Origin: Nipponacmea schrenckii | Lineage: Eukaryota > Mollusca > Gastropoda > Lottiidae | DNA: 64,000 bases | Assembly: GCA_030562195.1 (NCBI GenBank) | Contig: CM060201.1 | Coordinates: forward strand, 34,826,067 to 34,890,066 | Reading direction: 5' to 3' | Notes under the pieces: generated by a model | What the model saw: only the letters and a program-made list of their open reading frames with translations | Told to the model about the DNA's origin: nothing | Databases searched by the model: none | Shown here: one piece after another, positions 59,758-64,000 of the stretch | Layout of the letters: every line of letters begins with the position of its first letter | Position numbering within the stretch: the first letter of the stretch is position 1 | Translations under genes and position numbers: made by a program

Positions 59758-60689
59758 CTGAAAGAAAGGTAGAAACAAAAACTGTGAACAGAGAATGCTC
59801 TTTATAACCTACTATAGGCCGTTATTTCAAAGCATATATTTCTTAAATTTCACATATGTGAGATGACGTTTATACATGAATACACGAATAAAATAATAAT
59901 AGACTACAATTTTTTAATTAAGACACAAGATCAAGTGCATGACCACAAAATTGCAAAAGTAATACTCATTTCCCGACATTAGGAATTTTGACGTAATTTG
60001 ATGAGAAAACATTGTAAATGAAACATTAGATATAGGCCAAAATAGAATCGTTGGTGAAATAATATGAGGTATAACTGAAAGTATTATAAAGTTTCATAGA
60101 AATCACCTGTGTTTTTGCTTGAAAACTTTTCACTGGTCATCTTTACAATTTTGAACTATGAAGTGTTTTCTTTGCGGTGTGTATAATTGTATTTATCTAA
60201 ACCATAATTTGAATTTTCGAAATGAAGAAATTCGTATTCCAACTATCTTTGAAAATTATTTGAACTCGTCCTCAAATTGATTTAGGGTATCATTAGCTAC
60301 CCAAATCCAATAATGCTTTTTAATCCGTTTACTCACTCTAACATCAGTTATTTAAATATGATACGAACATAGGATATCGCAATATGTCGTAAGTTGCCAC
60401 GCTATAAGAGATTAACATCAAACAATAGCGCGGCTGTATATGTTACAGAATGTTTTTGTGGAGTGGCGTCCCTTAGACCAGTATTCCACTGAACTGTATA
60501 TGAATTTGAGATAAGATTTTGAATTCTAAATGTCGTATTTTTCTTCCGAATATCGCATATTATACATCTCAATAAAGAGGAGATAAACCATTATGCCATT
60601 TAATTGGATTTAGGCCGTTTAAACTAAAAAATAATTTCGGATCGCTGAAACGCATCGGAGATTACACAGATAGTTTTATTGATAAATTT

Positions 60690-61080
60690 ACAATATTCAA
60701 ATGGCGATAAAACCAGAAGTATACATCTTAATTAAGCTCTATATATCTTCGGATAGATCATGTCGAGAGCTTTTAAATTTGTACAGGTCAGAAGGTCACC
60801 AAAGATCAAGGTCACGATACACGACCTTTTGAAGTTTTCATATTTTTAAATCTTACAAAAATCAATATTCAAAATCCGTTTCCTCGAAATATGAGCCTTA
60901 AAAAATGTGACAATCACTGAAACATTTCAACCTGAAATAAAAGAAAAGCAGAATCAAAATTCAAAGTTTCCAGAAGTACTAAAATTGTGCAAATTACATT
61001 TAACCTTCAAGCCCGATTTTGAGTCTTACGAAAGTTAGTCATATCAATATGGCTGCGTTACTTTAAGGGAACGTTTTCTA
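60690..61080. repeat. Fragment of the 1.3-4.4 kb repeat family, inverted
   Basis: 'aggtcaccaaagatcaaggt' and 'ggcgataaaaccagaagtat' correspond, inverted, to blocks near 2515-2580 of the left-hand copy. There is no ORF. Confidence 0.5.
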
Positions 61081-61096
61081 GTAAATTAGAATTATC

Positions 61097-61900
61097 ATGT
61101 TCAAGGCTCAGTATACGTCACCTATCCAAGATATTGTTCAAAACCACAACCTTGACTTATATGCCGATGACACACAACTCATTGCCTTTAATGGAAAAAA
61201 CCCAACAGATTTTAATCTAGATAAACAAAATCTTAAGAACTGTATAAATGATATACGCTTATGGATGACCAAAAATCTTCTTAAACTGAACGATAACAAC
61301 ACAGAATATCTTCTCATTGGCTCAAAACAACAAATATCAAAACTACAGTTCCCTACAAACTTTAAGATAGGCAATTTCGATGTACATCCTACCAACTGTG
61401 CAAGAAATAGTGGTGCCATGTTTGATTGCAATATGTCGTGTATGTCGTAAATGTTACGCGAACATTCGAAATATTGGTAAAGTTAAACAATACATCTCAT
61501 TTGACTGATTAAAAACTCTCATTTCAGCATTAGTTGCATGCTTCATTGATAATTTTAATTAGAATACCAGATAAACAATTAAATAAACTTCAAAGAGTAC
61601 AGAACACGGCAGCACGTCTTCTTACTGGTGCAAGGAAGTTTGATCATATCACCGCCGTTTTGTATAATCTCCATTGGCTTCCTCTCCACTTTAGAGTCCA
61701 ATATGAAATTTTAGTACATGTACTTGTTTTTAAATGTTTAAATGGTCTAGCACCCGTATATTTATCTGAACTTATACAACTGTATTCTTCACAAAGACAG
61801 TTACGGTCCTCTTATGATCAACTTCTTTTTTTTACAAAATGTGCCAAGCTATTAAGTTTTGGTGATAGATCTTTTAGTGTAAAAATTGTGAAAAAAAAAT
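61097..61900 (+). pseudogene. CR1/L2-like LINE relic (RT, plus strand)
   Basis: 61097-61450 reads [14 protein letters not shown] (the catalytic YADD box), then CINDIRLWMTKNLLKLNDN and TEYLLIGSK. After a break, 61560-61900 reads LNKLQRVQNTAARLLTGARK, ITAVLYNLHWLPLHFRVQYE and YLSELIQLY...LRSS. The order is that of CR1/L2-type reverse-transcriptase C-termini. Internal deletion and stops make it dead. The frame runs at 61900 straight into the 'cttccggttt' repeat. Confidence 0.82.
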
Positions 61901-61904
61901 TCGG

Positions 61905-62760
61905 CTTCCGGTTTAGCCTCAAATGACGTAATTACGTAACTTCCGGTCTATAACTGCTAGGTGAAAAGTGAAAACTGTTTTATAAATAGGTCAAGCTGCC
62001 ATATCGGCCACCATTTTGAATTTTTGTTACAATTCTTGAATCCGAAATTCGATCATTATCTACCTTTTTTTGGAGACCGATTTTTAAATTTCGTATTTTC
62101 TTTCGAATTATTTAAATTTCGATTTTTTCAAAATTAGGTCACTTTAACGGCTACGGAAGGTGGAGCCACTTAATCTATGACCTTGAAATTTGGGGTTCAA
62201 ATAATATTCAATATATTGTCTACGAGTAGATATTTTTTAATTTGGCTTACTCAAAAAATTCATAGAGATAAGTGCACTTAAATACAGCACAAAATTGATA
62301 ATTTTCATATTTTCGCCATCTTTAACCGTTACGGAAGGTGTGACCTAATTATTTCATGACTTTGAAAACTAGGTCAAATAACATTCAATATATTGTCTGT
62401 CATTGCAAATTTAGCCTACATAATATTTAAAGGCTGTCGAAATAATTGTAAGCAATTCTAGTTATTATAATTATTACGTCCGGTTAGGATTTCTTTTTAT
62501 TCTTTAATTGCAAGATAAATTTTTCAAATATCTTAATTATTCGGAAGTGACATTTTCATCTTAAAAGATAATAACGTCAAAACCGGAAGTGATATCGGGA
62601 TTTTGAAAAATTTAAATTTTTGTTAGTAATCTACATGTCTATATCTGTAAGTTTTCAGATTGATCGAAATAAAACTGTAGAAGTTAAAAAATACTAAACA
62701 TTTAAAATAAAGTCAGCGACAAAAGAAATATATGCATTTTAACAATGTCCTTAGCTATTT
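61905..62760. repeat. Inverted partial copy of the 1.3-4.4 kb repeat
   Basis: Blocks 'aatgacgtaattacgtaact', 'ttaacggctacggaaggtg', 'ttaaccgttacggaaggtgt', 'caatatattgtc' and 'aaaaccggaagtgatat' appear in reverse order and orientation relative to 3960-1735. Confidence 0.78.
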
Positions 62761-62849
62761 TAGCTTTTAACCGTAAATTGTTGGAAATTTTTGCGCTTTT
62801 TATATTCGTAAATTATTTTTAGTTCCATTCACTTTCACATAACAGAAGT

Positions 62850-62950
62850 TCTTCATGACTTACATTGGCTTCCCATAAAATCCTGTATTGAATACAAAAT
62901 GCTCAGTTTAACATACTGTGCATAAACTTGTGAGGATTCTCTTTTATATT
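62850..62950 (+). pseudogene. Small LINE fragment
   Basis: The plus frame reads VLHDLHWLPIKSCIEYKMLS, the LHWLP motif of CR1/L2-type LINEs, then stops. It abuts the minus-strand LINE tail-to-tail. Confidence 0.55.
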
Positions 62951-62958
62951 TATATTTT

Positions 62959-64000
62959 TTAAGAATTACAGCATCTTAAATCAAAAGGTAAAATATTCCA
63001 CAGTTTGGGTGCTTGGACGGTAAAAGAGCGTTCACCGTAAGTTAAAAGCCTGGATGATTTGTGAACTAGTAAAAAGTTGTCCGAAGAAGAACGAAGGGTT
63101 CGACTTGGTGTGTAAATTTCAATAAGTGCAGATAAATAAGAAGGTGCTGTATCATTAAGACATTTAAAAGTTAAAAGTAGGATCTTAAATTGAATTCTAT
63201 AAACAACAGGTAGCCAGTGTAGGTCTAATAAAATTGGTGTGATGTGCTCGTGATGTTTTTTGCCGGAGATAAGTCTTGCTGCTGCATTTTGAACCCTTTG
63301 TAATTTATTGGTTATACGTAATGGAATTCCAATTAATAAAGAATTACAGTTATCCAAACGGGAGGTAATCAGAGCTTGTACTAAAGTTCTAACTGAAGAA
63401 GTAGAAAGGTTCCTGCGAATTTTACTGATTTTACGGAGATAAAAATAACACAATTTACATACATTATTTACATGAGGTTCCAAGGTTAAATGTTGATCAA
63501 AGATAACTCCGATATTTCTGGCAGATGGAACTGAGTACCCACAGATAAAGAAACAGTTTGGTTTACTTTCGATATAAGATTGTTTGAGCCCAAGAGAATA
63601 TATTCTGTTTTATCTTCGTTAAGTTTAAGAAAATTATTATTCATCCAAGATCGGATATCTTCGATACAACATTCAATTTTGGATTTACAATGATTAAAAC
63701 TATTATTTACAGAGGGTTTAAAAGACAAATATAACTGTGTATCATCAGCATATAGATGAAAATCAAGGCCATGTATGCGAACTATCTTAGAGAGCGGGGT
63801 GGTGTACATACTAAACAAAATTGAGCCTAAAACGGACCCCTGTGGTACACCGTACAGTAAAAATTTTTTTTCCAGATGGATTGTTATTAACAATTACAGA
63901 TTGCGACCGATTAGTTAAGTAGGATTTCATCAGGTCTAAAGCCAAGTCCGTTATTTTGAAATCGTGAGATAGTCGGTTGAATAAAACATTGTGATCGACG
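62959..64000 (-). pseudogene. CR1/L2-like LINE relic (RT, minus strand), runs off the window
   Basis: In order: [20 protein letters not shown] (to about 63900), a frameshift at an A/T homopolymer, [30 protein letters not shown] and [19 protein letters not shown]. After a second frameshift near 63535 come [90 protein letters not shown] and a stop near 62959. The active-site YADD is intact. Only two frameshifts are seen, so it is a young, nearly complete RT domain. The 5' part lies outside. Confidence 0.85.

Noticed and set aside
61138..61431. Minus-strand frame opposite the YADD-containing RT
   Set aside because: Shadow of the plus-strand LINE.

Overview
This is an AT-rich, repeat-dense stretch of an animal nuclear genome, most likely a mollusc. 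The genes are split into small exons with GT-AG introns. The intergenic repeats include the 'gggcaataact … ggacggacggacgg … gacaatatacgccc' family that is common in bivalves and gastropods. Mobile-element relics include Penelope, DIRS, Polinton, CR1/L2-type LINE, RNase-H LINE, hAT and pogo-like. There are no bacterial genes, CRISPR arrays, rRNAs or convincing tRNAs. Two 500-N scaffold gaps lie at 6681-7180 and 32391-32890.

All host genes recognised are on the minus strand and belong to one tandem cluster. From right to left in the direction of transcription: gene B (59757 to 42918) is a von Willebrand factor D/EGF (VWDE-like) receptor-type protein, open at its 5' end and carrying several lesions. 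Gene A0 (36207 to the gap at 32891) is a signal peptide, D8C (uromodulin-type eight-cysteine) domain, Ser/Thr-rich stalk and transmembrane helix. Gene A (28581 to 12439) is an apparently intact VWDE-like copy whose 17 visible exons join in phase. Gene Z (1100 to beyond base 1) is a signal peptide plus D8C domain, cut by the window edge. The order VWDE, D8C, VWDE, D8C suggests a repeating two-gene unit. Exon ends were set by GT/AG sites, matching phases and agreement between paralogues.

The most unusual feature is a set of tandem arrays that start exactly at exon edges. A 51-bp (17-codon) minisatellite fills the same intron in genes A (about 23 units) and B (about 45 units). Each unit carries the 3' splice site plus the first 42 nt of the next exon, so the array is a ladder of in-frame splice acceptors. 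A 76-bp repeat in gene A0 is built the same way, from 16 nt of intron end plus 60 nt of exon start. A 58-bp, roughly 80-copy array begins at the stop codon of gene A. Other points of interest are a truncated Penelope-like element with 214-bp inverted termini, each holding a hammerhead-like ribozyme; a third hammerhead-like fold nearby; stalk mini-exons that differ in number between paralogues; an intron present in B and absent in A; and a probable GC-AG intron.

The stretches not listed are AT-rich introns or intergenic DNA in which I see no gene: 7181-7710, 16180-16900, 26160-26450, 36210-37260, 39720-40230, 55000-56250, 56610-57800 and 59780-60680.
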